Source of the DNA: Methylobacterium sp. GXS13
GTDB lineage: Bacteria > Pseudomonadota > Alphaproteobacteria > Rhizobiales > Beijerinckiaceae
NCBI RefSeq assembly: GCF_001455965.1
Contig: NZ_LKKO01000047.1
Location: 1-64,000 of the forward strand
Direction: 5' to 3'
Length of the DNA stretch: 64,000 nucleotides
The notes below the pieces were generated by a model. That model made no database searches. It worked only from the letters and a program-made list of their open reading frames with translations, and was not told where the DNA came from. How positions within the stretch are numbered: position 1 is the stretch's first letter; the number at the start of each line of letters is the position of its first letter. The translations under genes and the position numbers were made by a program. Of this stretch, positions 19,802 through 28,826 are shown in pieces.

Positions 19802-20815
19802 TTAGCGACCGGTGGTGAGCAGGATCTTGCCAAGATGGGCGCTCGATTCCATCAGCGCGTGGGCTTTCTGAACCTGTTCCAGCGGAAAGGTAGCGTGGGT
19901 GACGGAGCGGATCCGCCCGGCCTCAAGCTCCGGCCAGACATCCCTGCGCAGGCCTTCGGCGATCGCAGCCTTGTCGGCCTTCGGGCGGGGGCGCAGGGTC
20001 GATCCCGTGAAGGTCAGGCGGTTGCGCATGATCGGGGTGATGTTCAGGCCGTCGACCTTATAACCACCCATCAGGGCGATCATGACGAGACGGCCGTCCG
20101 GCGCCAGCGACTTGAGATTGCGGGCGAGGTAGCTCGCGCCGATCATGTCGAGGATGACGTCGACGCCGCGTCCCTCGGTCAGGCGCTTGATCTCCTCGGC
20201 GAAGTCGGCTTGCTTGTAGTCGATCGCCGCCTCGGCTCCGAGCTCTTTACAGAACCTGCATTTCTCGGCCGAGCCTGCGGTGGCGAACACTCGGGCGCCG
20301 ACATGCTTGGCGATCTGTATCGCCGTAGCACCGATGCCGCTCGACCCGCCATGAACCAGGAAGCTCTCGCCCTCGGTGAGGCGACCGCGCTGGACCACGT
20401 TGGAGTAGACCGTGAAGAAGGTCTCGGGCAGCCCCGCAGCATCGACCAACGAAAGCGCCTTCGGGCGAGGCAGGCAGTGTGATGCCTCGGCGACGGCGAA
20501 TTCAGCGTAGCCGCCGCTGATCACCAGGGCGCAAACCTCATCGCCGACCGCGAGACCCTCGACCCCCTCCCCCAGCGCGGCGATCCGGCCTGCAACCTCG
20601 AGGCCGGGGATCTCGGTGGCGCCGGGCGGGGGCGGATACAGGCCGGCGCGCTGCATCACATCCGGACGGTTCACACCGGCGGCGACCACCGCGATCAGCA
20701 CCTGTCCCGGTCCCGGGCTCGGAAGCGGCGCAGTCTCGACCGCGATCACCTCCGGACCGCCAGGCCCCGTGAAATGGATCCGACGCATGGTTTCGGGCAG
20801 GGCGGGGCTGGCCAT
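19802..20815 (-). CDS. NAD(P)H:quinone oxidoreductase, zinc-free MDR family (PIG3-like)
   Basis: A 337-residue medium-chain dehydrogenase/reductase of the quinone oxidoreductase branch. The GroES-like N-terminal domain shows GVNRPDVMQRAGLYPPPPG and IPGLEVAGRI. The cofactor domain has LVHGGSSGIGATAIQIAKH with the glycine loop (about 146-164). No catalytic zinc ligands are present, as expected for the family. TP53I3/PIG3-type enzymes reduce quinones with NADPH. I took the ATG at 20815, which gives the family start MRRIHFTGPGG after nine residues; the longer frame to 20884 is not needed. Confidence 0.88.
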   Translation of the reverse strand: MASPALPETMRRIHFTGPGGPEVIAVETAPLPSPGPGQVLIAVVAAGVNRPDVMQRAGLYPPPPGATEIPGLEVAGRIAALGEGVEGLAVGDEVCALVISGGYAEFAVAEASHCLPRPKALSLVDAAGLPETFFTVYSNVVQRGRLTEGESFLVHGGSSGIGATAIQIAKHVGARVFATAGSAEKCRFCKELGAEAAIDYKQADFAEEIKRLTEGRGVDVILDMIGASYLARNLKSLAPDGRLVMIALMGGYKVDGLNITPIMRNRLTFTGSTLRPRPKADKAAIAEGLRRDVWPELEAGRIRSVTHATFPLEQVQKAHALMESSAHLGKILLTTGR

Positions 20816-20920
20816 CGAAGGGTCCTTCACGCGTGCTTTGTCCGGGCCGTGTTCGAAGGCGCGGTCCGGCTGTACTTGCGGCAACGAGGGCGCTTGGCAA
20901 GCGCACGCTCGGGGTTGGGC

Positions 20921-22159
20921 CTAGCGTACCGCCGCCTTCACGGCCGGGGGCAGAACGATCTTGCCCTGGGCAAGGCTGGTCGGCCAGATCGCCACCTGCT
21001 TGCCGTCCTGCCACTGCGCCATCAGGCCGGTGACGAAGCCCGTCCCGTATTTGATCGAATGGGTGAAAGGATCGTCCTTGCCGTAGAACTGCGTGCGACC
21101 GACCGTGCCGACCCAGTCGGTCTTCTCCAAGGCGTCCACCAGCTTGTCGGCTTCCGTGGACCCGGCGCGCTTCACCGCATCGGCGGTGTAGTAGACCTGA
21201 TCGTAGGCCATGTAGCCCGCGTAGGAGGGATCGCTCCCGAAGCGCTTCTTGAAGGCCTCGCTGAAGGCCAGCGACTTATCTGTGATCGCGGCGCCTGGCA
21301 CCGCGATACTCTGGAAGATCACCCCCTGGGTCGCACCGTTCGTGTTGGCCCAGAAAGTCGAGGAGGTCGCCTGCGAATTCATCCCGGTCATGGCGAGCGG
21401 CACTTGCTGGTTACGCCACTGCACCGTGGGCTGCACGCCGACATGCGAAATGCCGGTGACGATCAGGTCGGGCTTTGCCGCCTCGATCTTGTTGTAGATC
21501 GGGGTGAAATCACCCGTGTCCGGCGAGAACCGGATGTGGTCGACGACCTTCACACCAATTTCAGGCAGGCACTTCTCGTACCCGACGTCGAGCGGCCGGG
21601 TCCAGGCCGCGTCCTCGCTCATGATCGCGGCGGTCTTCACCTTCATCAGGTCGAGGAGCATGTCCCTGGTCGAGTCGCAGATCGACTGCGCCAGAGCCGC
21701 GGACGTCAGGTATCCATGGAAGGTGTACTTGTTGCGTGTGTAATCCTTATGGACCGCAAGACTAATCTCGTTGGAGGCGGCGCCCGGGGTAATCATAGGG
21801 GTCTTGAGCCGGGCCGACCACGGCATCAAGGCCAGCACAACTTCGGATATGTAGCTGGCGATGACCAGATGGACCTTGTCCTCGCTGACCGCACGCTGGA
21901 ACGCCCGGACGGCGTCGGAAGCCGAACTTTTGTCGTCGTAGGAGACCACTTGAATCTGGCGGCCGTCGACGCCGCCCTTGGCATTGATCTCGTCGGCGGC
22001 GAGCTGAACTGCCTGCGGGATCGAGGCACCGACCACCGATTGCGCTTCGGCGATTACACCGATCCGGATCGGGTCCGCCGCTTGCACCGGTCCTGCGGCC
22101 AGCAGGCCGGCCGCCAGCAAGGCCAAAGCTTGTCGTGTGGGGCTGCGATCCATCGCCAT
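20921..22159 (-). CDS. Branched-chain amino acid-type ABC transporter substrate-binding protein (orphan)
   Basis: A 412-residue periplasmic binding protein of the LivJ/Peripla_BP_6 type with a signal peptide ending AAGPVQAAD (about 27). Fold segments are visible: IRIGVIAEAQSVVGASIPQ, AVQLAADEINAKGGVDGRQIQVV and the second lobe with YEKCLPEIGVKVVDH. A strong site GGAGGAGG precedes the ATG at 22159. No LivHMGF permease or ATPase genes are near, so it must pair with a transporter encoded elsewhere or serve another role. Ligand: amino acid, amide or urea-like compound; not determinable. Confidence 0.9.
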   Translation of the reverse strand: MAMDRSPTRQALALLAAGLLAAGPVQAADPIRIGVIAEAQSVVGASIPQAVQLAADEINAKGGVDGRQIQVVSYDDKSSASDAVRAFQRAVSEDKVHLVIASYISEVVLALMPWSARLKTPMITPGAASNEISLAVHKDYTRNKYTFHGYLTSAALAQSICDSTRDMLLDLMKVKTAAIMSEDAAWTRPLDVGYEKCLPEIGVKVVDHIRFSPDTGDFTPIYNKIEAAKPDLIVTGISHVGVQPTVQWRNQQVPLAMTGMNSQATSSTFWANTNGATQGVIFQSIAVPGAAITDKSLAFSEAFKKRFGSDPSYAGYMAYDQVYYTADAVKRAGSTEADKLVDALEKTDWVGTVGRTQFYGKDDPFTHSIKYGTGFVTGLMAQWQDGKQVAIWPTSLAQGKIVLPPAVKAAVR

Positions 22160-22319
22160 GCTGTTTCCTCCTCCGGGCCGTGCGGCTTTTGACGCCGCAT
22201 CGGGGGTCGGACGATTTTTGTAGCATTCGACGAGCTGAATACAATGTGCATCCGGCCGGCGTGCATGACACAGGCCTGATGTTCGATCGAAGTGCCGATG
22301 GCGTGAGCAGACAGTCAGT

Positions 22320-22955
22320 TCACCGCGTGCCGTACATGCGATCCCCGGCATCGCCGAGACCCGGCACGATGTAGCCATGGTCGTTCAGGTGGCTATCGAT
22401 CGCCGCCGTCCAGATCGGGACGTCGGGATGGGCAGCCTGGAACTTGGCCAAGCCCTCCGGCGCGGCCAGCAGGCAGACGAATCGCAGATCTGAAGCGCCC
22501 CTGGCCTTCAACCGGTCGAGGGCCGCGATCGCGGAGTTCGCGGTTGCGAGCATCGGATCGAGCACCAGCACGGTCCGGTCGGCCAGATCGGAGGGGGCTT
22601 TGAAGTAATATTCGACCGCCTCGAGGGACTCGGGATCGCGGTAGAGTCCGACATGAGCGACCCGCGCTGAGGGAACCAGCGACAGCATGCCGTCGAGGAA
22701 ACCGACGCCGGCTCGCAGGATTGGAGCGAGGACCAGTTTTTTGCCCTGGATCTGCCGCCCCTCCATCGGCTGAATCGGCGTCTCAATGGTGACCGGCTCC
22801 AGAGGCAGATCCCGCGTCACCTCGTAGGCGAGCAGCATACCGATCTCGTTCAGAAGCTGACGAAATCCCTTGGTCGACCGATTCTTATCCCGAAGATAGG
22901 TGAGCTTGTGCTGCACCAGCGGGTGATCGACCACCGTGACCCGACCCATCGGCAT
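22320..22955 (-). CDS. upp: Uracil phosphoribosyltransferase
   Basis: A 211-residue salvage enzyme converting uracil and PRPP to UMP. Family motifs: [20 protein letters not shown] at the N-terminus, [16 protein letters not shown] (about 77-92), the PRPP loop [13 protein letters not shown] (about 131-143) and [16 protein letters not shown] at the end for uracil binding. The PRPP loop has ATANS, whereas most Upps have ATGGS or ATGNS, a small but notable change. I chose the ATG at 22955; the longer frame is non-coding upstream. Confidence 0.94.
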   Translation of the reverse strand: MPMGRVTVVDHPLVQHKLTYLRDKNRSTKGFRQLLNEIGMLLAYEVTRDLPLEPVTIETPIQPMEGRQIQGKKLVLAPILRAGVGFLDGMLSLVPSARVAHVGLYRDPESLEAVEYYFKAPSDLADRTVLVLDPMLATANSAIAALDRLKARGASDLRFVCLLAAPEGLAKFQAAHPDVPIWTAAIDSHLNDHGYIVPGLGDAGDRMYGTR

Positions 22956-23488
22956 CGCACGTCCCTCAAACTCGAAAGGGCAGGAATGCCGGAGTGGGAG
23001 CCGGGGCGCAACGGAACGCCCCACCAATACGTGTATTCGAATCTGTGGCCCCCTCGGTACGCGCATGTAGCCGGCGATCGCAAATCCTCGATGTGTCACC
23101 GTCCTAGCTCAGCTTGAAAGGCGTGGCGGAATTCGGGGCATCACCTCACTGAGGGGCTGATCAATCTCCAATGCCGCCGATCACGGAAAAATGACAGTAT
23201 GCCGCTCACGCTCCTGGCGGATTCAACCGATAGCAAACGAACGGAAAGACGAACCATTCTCGCAGTTGAAGCAGCAAAAAATCTTTTTGCATCAGTAATA
23301 ATAGATTTTTATTCCAAAATACGACATGAATAATTAGTTTTTAAAGCATTAATTGGCATAAATATGGCATATATTACCAGCAAATAAGGAATTTTAATCT
23401 CAATTTAAGACATATTTTCTGCATATGCGTCCTAGGATCGTATGGTCACAATGATTATCTTCTTTCCAGGCGGACCTTCGGGCTGCTA
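22956..23488. promoter_or_regulatory. AT-rich leader between upp and the chemoreceptor gene
   Basis: About 530 bp without a gene. From about 23260 to 23460 base composition falls sharply to AT-rich, with runs such as AATAATTAG and TTTTTATTCC, in strong contrast to the GC-rich flanks. This is the kind of site bound by AT-preferring nucleoid proteins (GapR is encoded in this window). A sigma-54-like element lies inside it. No small gene is supported. Confidence 0.6.
23354..23369 (+). promoter_or_regulatory. Possible sigma-54 promoter for the chemoreceptor gene
   Basis: TGGCATAAATATGGCA has GG and GC dinucleotides separated by exactly 10 bases, and it matches the -24/-12 consensus (TGGCAcgN4TtGCA) at its conserved T, GG, CA, T and GCA positions. 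It lies about 120 bp upstream of the start codon, on the correct strand. Confidence 0.45.
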
Positions 23489-25213
23489 ATGGGCGCATCC
23501 ATTATGAACTCGGCCAAAGCCATGCGTCTCGCAATTTCTCTCAAAACGACGCTCGCGACGATCTTCGGGTTGTTCGCTTTGCTCGCAGCAGGTCAAGGCG
23601 GCTTGTCGATCATCGAACTGGCCGACATCCGGCATTCGATGACCGAAGTCGCGACCAATTGGCTGCCGTCGATGACGCGGATCAACGAAGTCGAGATCGC
23701 GGCCTCTGAGGTGCGCATCAAGCAATTTCGCCTGATGACCCTCGCCAACGATGCCGACCATCTTCGGGTCGGCGAGGCTCAGGTCGCAATGACGCTCACA
23801 CAACTCGGCGAGCGTCGCAGGTCCTATGAGCATCTGATTTCGAGCCCCGAGGAACGGGCGCTGTATGACGCGTTCACCGCGGAGTGGGTCCGTTATGAGC
23901 AGGTGGACGGCGAAATGCGACGCCTGATCGCCGCCGGCAAGCAAGCGGACGCACTCGTGCTGCTCACGGGCTCCGATACGGTCAAGCTCTACGATGACGC
24001 CCGCGCCGCGCTTTCGCGCCTCGTCGTCTTCAACGCGCGGAACGCTACTCAGGAAGTCGGCAATGCAGTGGAGCGGGCCAACACGGCATCCGCCGCCGCC
24101 TGGAGCAGCGGGATCCTCTCCGTGCTCGCGGCGCTGGCCGCGGCGGCATTCTCCCTGCTGCGAATCTCGCGTCCGATCCAACGGATGACCGCTGTCATGT
24201 CTCGGCTCGCTGCCGGTGAGACGGGCGTGACGGTGCCGGCCCGGGACCGGCGCGATGAGATTGGCGCCATGGCGGCGGCCGTCGAAGTGTTCAAAGACAA
24301 CCTGATCCGGAATCGGGCTCTTGAGGTAGAGACCGCTCAGGCGCGGGCTGCCGCCGAGGAGCAGCGGAAGGCCGGTATGCGCCAGATGGCCGACAGCTTC
24401 GAGCAGGCGGTCGGCGGCATCATCGGCATGGTGTCGTCATCGGCCACGGAACTGCAAGCCACGGCCGGTGCGATGTCGGCCATGGCGGGAGAGACATCCG
24501 CGCAGTCCGGTGCGGTGGCGGCCGCAGCGGAAGAAGCAGCCAGCAACGTCAACACCGTGGCCGCCGCAGCCGAGGAACTCGGCTCCTCGGTCCAAGAGAT
24601 CGGCCGGCAGATGGACAGTTCGGCCAAGCTCGCGCACAGCGCAGTCGATGAGGCGGGACAGACAAGGGCGCTCGTCCACGAGCTAAGCAGTGCCGTGGCC
24701 CGCATCGGCGACGTAGTCGGGCTGATCTCGTCGATCGCCGGGCAGACCAATCTCCTGGCGCTGAACGCGACAATCGAGGCTGCACGAGCCGGCGATGCTG
24801 GGCGGGGTTTTGCCGTGGTTGCTTCGGAGGTGAAGGCTTTGGCGGAGCAGACCGCCAAGGCGACGGAAGAAATCGCCGGACAGATCGCCCGGGTCCAGGC
24901 CTCGACCGGGCAAGCGGTGAATGCGATCGGCTCAATCGCCGCGCGGATCCAAGAAATCAGCACCGTCGCGACCTCGATCGCCGCCGCGGTGGAAGAGCAG
25001 GGTGCGGCGACACAGGAAATCGTCCGGAACGTCGGTCAGGCGGCCCAGGGGACTGGCGAGGTGACCAGCAACATCTCCGGCGTCGCGGACTCCGCCGAGG
25101 AGACCGGACGGTCGGCGACCCAGGTTCTCGATGCGGCCTCGGAACTGTCGCGCCAGTCTGAGCACCTGAGCGCCGAAGTCTCCCGCTTCCTCGAAACGGT
25201 CCGCGCGGCCTGA
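23489..25213 (+). CDS. Methyl-accepting chemotaxis protein with 4-helix-bundle sensor
   Basis: A 574-residue transmembrane chemoreceptor. TM1 is at about 17-40, a roughly 165-residue helical periplasmic domain of the 4HB_MCP type follows (41-203), then TM2 (204-226), HAMP (227-279, [19 protein letters not shown]) and the signalling domain (about 310-565). The hairpin tip motif [20 protein letters not shown] is intact, so it should couple to CheA/CheW. No che gene is nearby. It is preceded by an unusually AT-rich leader with a sigma-54-like site. No C-terminal CheR pentapeptide is seen. Ligand unknown. Confidence 0.93.
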   Translation: MGASIMNSAKAMRLAISLKTTLATIFGLFALLAAGQGGLSIIELADIRHSMTEVATNWLPSMTRINEVEIAASEVRIKQFRLMTLANDADHLRVGEAQVAMTLTQLGERRRSYEHLISSPEERALYDAFTAEWVRYEQVDGEMRRLIAAGKQADALVLLTGSDTVKLYDDARAALSRLVVFNARNATQEVGNAVERANTASAAAWSSGILSVLAALAAAAFSLLRISRPIQRMTAVMSRLAAGETGVTVPARDRRDEIGAMAAAVEVFKDNLIRNRALEVETAQARAAAEEQRKAGMRQMADSFEQAVGGIIGMVSSSATELQATAGAMSAMAGETSAQSGAVAAAAEEAASNVNTVAAAAEELGSSVQEIGRQMDSSAKLAHSAVDEAGQTRALVHELSSAVARIGDVVGLISSIAGQTNLLALNATIEAARAGDAGRGFAVVASEVKALAEQTAKATEEIAGQIARVQASTGQAVNAIGSIAARIQEISTVATSIAAAVEEQGAATQEIVRNVGQAAQGTGEVTSNISGVADSAEETGRSATQVLDAASELSRQSEHLSAEVSRFLETVRAA

Positions 25214-25220
25214 AGGAACA

Positions 25221-25256
25221 GCGACGGGGCCCAGCCGTCCGGCCGGGTCCCGTCGC
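25221..25256. terminator. Hairpin between the chemoreceptor and DUF2852 genes
   Basis: A 12-bp stem (GCGACGGGGCCC with GGGTCCCGTCGC, one G-T pair) and 12-base loop lie between converging genes, seven bases after the chemoreceptor stop. Confidence 0.6.
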
Positions 25257-25265
25257 CGAGACGGA

Positions 25266-25727
25266 TCAAGCGGTGTAAGAGCCACCCTCACCACGACGCT
25301 TGGCCATGAAGGCATCAAACTGCTCGCGGTCCTTGGCCCGCTTCAGCTCCTCGACGAACTCCGCGAAGGCACGGCTCTCGTCTTCCAGGGCCTTCCGCTG
25401 AGCCTCGAGCCGGTCGAGTTCGGCACGTCGATAGGCGTCGAAGGCGGCATTGCCAGTTCCGCCGTAATTGGCCGCTTCGAAGGCCCGGGCGAAGCGCGAG
25501 GCCGAGCGGCCGCTGCCTTCAAATCCGGCGACGCCCCGGCGTGCGGCATCACGCATGTCTGCAAAGGCCGGATATCCGGCGATCTTCCATGCCACGAGCG
25601 CGAGGCCGACCGGCCACCAGTAGATGAAGCCGACGACGATAGCGCCGATTTCGAGAGAGCGACGAGGAAACGGGCCGGAACGGCAGAGCTTGCCGGTCGC
25701 CCAGGGAGATGAGGATTGCGTGGTCAC
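25266..25727 (-). CDS. DUF2852 family membrane protein
   Basis: A 153-residue protein with one hydrophobic segment (about 26-48, EIGAIVVGFIYWWPVGLALVAWK without breaks) followed by a soluble part. The conserved stretch GTGNAAFDAYRRAELDRLEA with a downstream FDAFMAKRR is characteristic of the alphaproteobacterial DUF2852 family. The C-terminal half is a charged helix. Function unknown. It converges with the chemoreceptor across a hairpin and lies beside a TetR regulator 57 bp upstream in the same direction. Confidence 0.85.
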   Translation of the reverse strand: MTTQSSSPWATGKLCRSGPFPRRSLEIGAIVVGFIYWWPVGLALVAWKIAGYPAFADMRDAARRGVAGFEGSGRSASRFARAFEAANYGGTGNAAFDAYRRAELDRLEAQRKALEDESRAFAEFVEELKRAKDREQFDAFMAKRRGEGGSYTA

Positions 25728-25784
25728 GGCTTGGCTCCGCTGTTCATGTGAACGGAGTTAACATGCGGGTGCCGACGCGGCCTT

Positions 25785-26432
25785 TCAAGACCGCAGACGT
25801 TCGCCGGGCTGTGCCGCCCCATGGACCAAAGCGAGCACGCCCGCACGCAGCAACTCATACTTGTCTGGAAAGCCGGGGCCTCGCGGCAGGTGCCCAGCGG
25901 CTGCGAGGGTCGCAATGCCGTGAGCCAACGCCCAGACTTCGAGGGCGATGAAACGGGGTCCAACGCCGCCGAACCCATCGGCGAAGGTCGCTTGAAGCGC
26001 TTCGACCAGAAGGTCGAAGGGGGACGGCCTCCCCGGAGGCGACTCGGCCCCCGTCGGCTCGGCGGGTAAGCCGCGGGTCTCGAAGATCGCCGCGTAATAG
26101 GCCGGCTCCTCTTCGGCAAAAGCCAGGTAGGCTTCGCCCATACGGGTAAAGCGTTCGAGTGGCGTCCCCCGGGAGGTCAGCGCCCGCGCTAGACGGGCGG
26201 CGAGTTCCGCGAAGCCACGCCCGGCCAACTCCTCCAGCAGCGCTTCGCGGCCACGGAAGTGGCGGTACAAAGCCGCTGGCGTCACCCCGACTAGGCGAGC
26301 CGCATCCACCAGGGCAAAGCCGCCGATCCCGCGCTCGGCGATGAACCGGCTGGCGGCCTCGATCAGGGCCTCCTTGAGGTTCCCGTGGTGGTAGCTTCGT
26401 CGGTCGCCCGGTCCGTCTCGCCAGGGTCGCAA
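25785..26432 (-). CDS. TetR/AcrR family transcriptional regulator
   Basis: A 215-residue repressor-type protein. The N-terminal HTH is complete: YHHGNLKEALIEAASRFIAE then VDAARLVGVTPAALYRHFRG (about 40-60). The C-terminal ligand domain contains the LEVWALAHGIATLAAAGHL segment typical of the WHG (TetR_C_33) subgroup. No obvious efflux target is adjacent; it may control itself or the downstream DUF2852 gene. Its start MRPWRDGPGDRRS at 26432 gives a slightly long, basic leader. Ligand unknown. Confidence 0.85.
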   Translation of the reverse strand: MRPWRDGPGDRRSYHHGNLKEALIEAASRFIAERGIGGFALVDAARLVGVTPAALYRHFRGREALLEELAGRGFAELAARLARALTSRGTPLERFTRMGEAYLAFAEEEPAYYAAIFETRGLPAEPTGAESPPGRPSPFDLLVEALQATFADGFGGVGPRFIALEVWALAHGIATLAAAGHLPRGPGFPDKYELLRAGVLALVHGAAQPGERLRS

Positions 26433-26695
26433 AATCTCATGTCCTCAGCACACGCGCAGGCATTACGAGCGAAGCACGACGTTTGTTGCGGTCGCGAACG
26501 GGGGGTCGACTGCTTGACCCCCTGTAGAGCCTCTTACAAAACTCCCGCTGCGCCGTGCTGTGCCGGGCGAAACTCTCTGGGGACAGGAGCTTTGTCATAT
26601 CCTCCCCAAGGTGGAGCGCGATGGGTCGTATCGCGTCGCTCACCGGGGAAACGGCCATCTCGTCAGAGCCTCCGCCATAAGGAAGACCGTTCGGC

Positions 26696-26992
26696 ATGGC
26701 GTTCGTGAGTTTGAAAGCGTGGCGGACTCGGTCTGCGGAGCGCGCCGAGATCGCGGCGCGGCTGAAACGGGACCTGATCGCAGCGCTCGGCCTGACAGAA
26801 GCCGACGCCCTGGCCGTGAACGAGATCGCCTGCACCGATCCCGGCTGCCCAGACCTGGAGACCATCGTCCTGGTGATGCGGGTCGGGGCGCCGACGCGGG
26901 CGCTTCGGATACGGCGTCCAATGGATGCGGTGGATATACAGGACATCGCGGAACTGGTGGAGCAGGATCGCAGAGAGGAAGCCTCTCGATGA
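26696..26992 (+). CDS. Conserved hypothetical protein with NEIAC-DPGCPD motif
   Basis: A 98-residue cytoplasmic protein. The central block ALAVNEIACTDPGCPDLETIVLVMR with two cysteines is followed by ALRIRRPMDAVDIQDIAEL. I recognise this pattern as recurrent in Hyphomicrobiales hypothetical proteins but know no function or family name. GGAAG lies about 8 bases before the ATG. The paired Cys could bind a metal or form a disulfide. It precedes an exported thioredoxin by 123 bp on the same strand. Confidence 0.7.
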   Translation: MAFVSLKAWRTRSAERAEIAARLKRDLIAALGLTEADALAVNEIACTDPGCPDLETIVLVMRVGAPTRALRIRRPMDAVDIQDIAELVEQDRREEASR

Positions 26993-27115
26993 TGTGACAG
27001 GCCGGGGCCGTGCAGCCGACCCATCGCGGCAGCGTTTCCTCCGCATTCGTGTAACGACGCTTGGACGGACGCCGAAGGACGACAAAAGATCGGCGCCATT
27101 TGAGGAAACGACCTG

Positions 27116-27508
27116 ATGACGAGCCGTCGCGCGACCCTTGCGCTGGCCTGCCTGGCCCTCGCCACATGCCTGTCTCCGGCTACGGCCGGTGAGACCCTGC
27201 CGTTCTCGACAGCCGCCTTTGAGGCGGCGCAGAAAAGCGGCAAGCCAATCCTGGTGGAGGTGAGCGCTCCGTGGTGCCCGATCTGCAAGACCCAGAAGCC
27301 GATTCTCGCTCGCCTCGCCGCCGAGCCTCGCTTCAAGGAGCTACAGATCTTCGACATCGATTTCGACAGCCAGAAGGATCTGCTGCGGCGCCTGAACGTG
27401 CGCACGCAGAGCACGCTCATCGCCTTCAAGGGCGAGACGGAAACCGGCCGCTCGGTGGGCGAAACGCAGCCTGAATGGATCGAGGGCTTGCTGGAAAAGA
27501 CGCTCTAA
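27116..27508 (+). CDS. Periplasmic thioredoxin-fold protein
   Basis: A 130-residue exported thioredoxin. A signal peptide (ALACLALATCLSPATAGE, cleavage near 24) is followed by a thioredoxin domain with active site APWCPICKTQKP (Cys near 54 and 57). A CPIC dipeptide instead of CGPC suggests a more oxidising or specialised redox potential. The cis-proline segment is partly altered: RTQSTLIAFKGE has Ser-Thr where thioredoxin has Thr-Pro, a notable change. It probably keeps a periplasmic partner reduced or oxidised; the partner is not evident. Confidence 0.85.
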   Translation: MTSRRATLALACLALATCLSPATAGETLPFSTAAFEAAQKSGKPILVEVSAPWCPICKTQKPILARLAAEPRFKELQIFDIDFDSQKDLLRRLNVRTQSTLIAFKGETETGRSVGETQPEWIEGLLEKTL

Positions 27509-27648
27509 GAGCATCCCCACACACTGCCTTGGTGGGTCAGCATCGGTCGGTAGAAACCTTCCGGCTTCGTTCAGACGGCTTGCGGCATAGCCGGTTCGTC
27601 CCGCGGGTCAATTCGTCCGCGGCGGCCGAACGGAGACCGTCCCTGGTG

Positions 27649-28821
27649 ATGAGCACCACCCCGCATACCGCGCGCACGCCAAGCGCGATCGTCGCGATCC
27701 CGGTCCGCAACGAAGTCGAACGCATCGAGGCGTGCCTCCGGGCCATCGCCGCGCAGGTCGGACTGACCCCGGGGAGCCTCGGGCTGGTGCTGTTCCTGAA
27801 CAATTGTACGGACGGGACCGATGCCCTCGTGGCCCGGCTGGTGCCGACCTTGTCCATCCCGGTCCGGATCGTGAGTGAGGATTACTCCGGTGCTCATGCA
27901 GGCTGGGCTCGGCGACGCGCCATGGATGCCGCGGCAGCGTGGCTGGGCGAAGCGGGGAATGCGGGGATGATCCTGTCGACGGATGCGGATAGCCGCGTGC
28001 CGCCGAACTGGGTCATCTGCAACCGCGCGGCCATTGAGGCCGGCGCCGACGCAGTGGCCGGACGGGTCGAGCTGGATGCCAATGAGGCCGCGCTGCTGCC
28101 GCCGTCCCTCCCCGCCCGGGGCCGCCTTGAGGACATCTACGACGCCTTGATCACCGAGGCCGAGGCGCGGATCGATCCGGACCCGCACGATCCCTGGCCC
28201 TGCCATCGGACTGCGATCGGCGCGACGCTGGCGGTGACCCGCACGGCCTATCTACAAGTCGGCGGAATGCCGGAAATCCCGCTCGGCGAGGATGGGGCGT
28301 TCATTGCGCGGCTGATCCAGCACGGTTTGCGCGTCCGCCATGCCACCGATGTGTGCGTGACTATCTCAGCCCGGCTCACCGGCCGCGCCCCGGGCGGCGT
28401 CGCCGACACGATCCGGTCCCGCTGCGAAGAGCCCGACGCCCTGTGCGACGCCCGGATGGAGACGTTCCCTCGGGCGGTACGCCGCTACCTGTGGCGGCGC
28501 CGGTTCCGACGCCTGCACGGCAGGGGCAGCCTGCGCGTAAACCAGGCCTGGGCACGCGCCCTCGGGATCGCCCCCGCGGAAGCGACGCGGATTGCCGCGC
28601 TCCCACTCGGGCAGGCTATCGCGGAAGCTGAGCGCGTGAGTCCGCGTCTCGTGTACCATCCCATCGGTCCGCGCCAGCTGCCGGGCCAGATCCGTCTGGC
28701 GCGAGTGGGCGTCGCGGCGATCCGGCTCCTCCAAGGCGGCGCGGGCTTGGCCCGTTCTGTCATGGGGGCGGCAGCGACACCCGCGCATCCGGTCGCAAGT
28801 CCGCCTGGTCGGCGGAACTGA
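27649..28821 (+). CDS. Glycosyltransferase family 2 protein
   Basis: A 390-residue GT-A glycosyltransferase. The nucleotide-sugar site begins IVAIPVRNEVERIEACLRAIA (about 12-32). The metal-binding DxD-like motif is STDADSRVPPNW (about 107-118). An acceptor-side EDGAF motif lies in IPLGEDGAFIARLIQHG. The start ATG at 27649 is chosen because coding character and the GT2 fold begin there. No signal or TM segment is present. It is alone between thioredoxin and AraC genes, so the glycan product cannot be inferred. Similar enzymes sit in small-molecule glycosylation clusters in Methylobacterium. Confidence 0.82.
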   Translation: MSTTPHTARTPSAIVAIPVRNEVERIEACLRAIAAQVGLTPGSLGLVLFLNNCTDGTDALVARLVPTLSIPVRIVSEDYSGAHAGWARRRAMDAAAAWLGEAGNAGMILSTDADSRVPPNWVICNRAAIEAGADAVAGRVELDANEAALLPPSLPARGRLEDIYDALITEAEARIDPDPHDPWPCHRTAIGATLAVTRTAYLQVGGMPEIPLGEDGAFIARLIQHGLRVRHATDVCVTISARLTGRAPGGVADTIRSRCEEPDALCDARMETFPRAVRRYLWRRRFRRLHGRGSLRVNQAWARALGIAPAEATRIAALPLGQAIAEAERVSPRLVYHPIGPRQLPGQIRLARVGVAAIRLLQGGAGLARSVMGAAATPAHPVASPPGRRN

Positions 28822-28826
28822 CCCTC

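Noticed and set aside
22956-23488. AT-rich leader as a horizontally acquired island
   Set aside because: The block is only about 200 bp, has no gene, and is flanked by native-composition genes. A regulatory or nucleoid-protein site is simpler.
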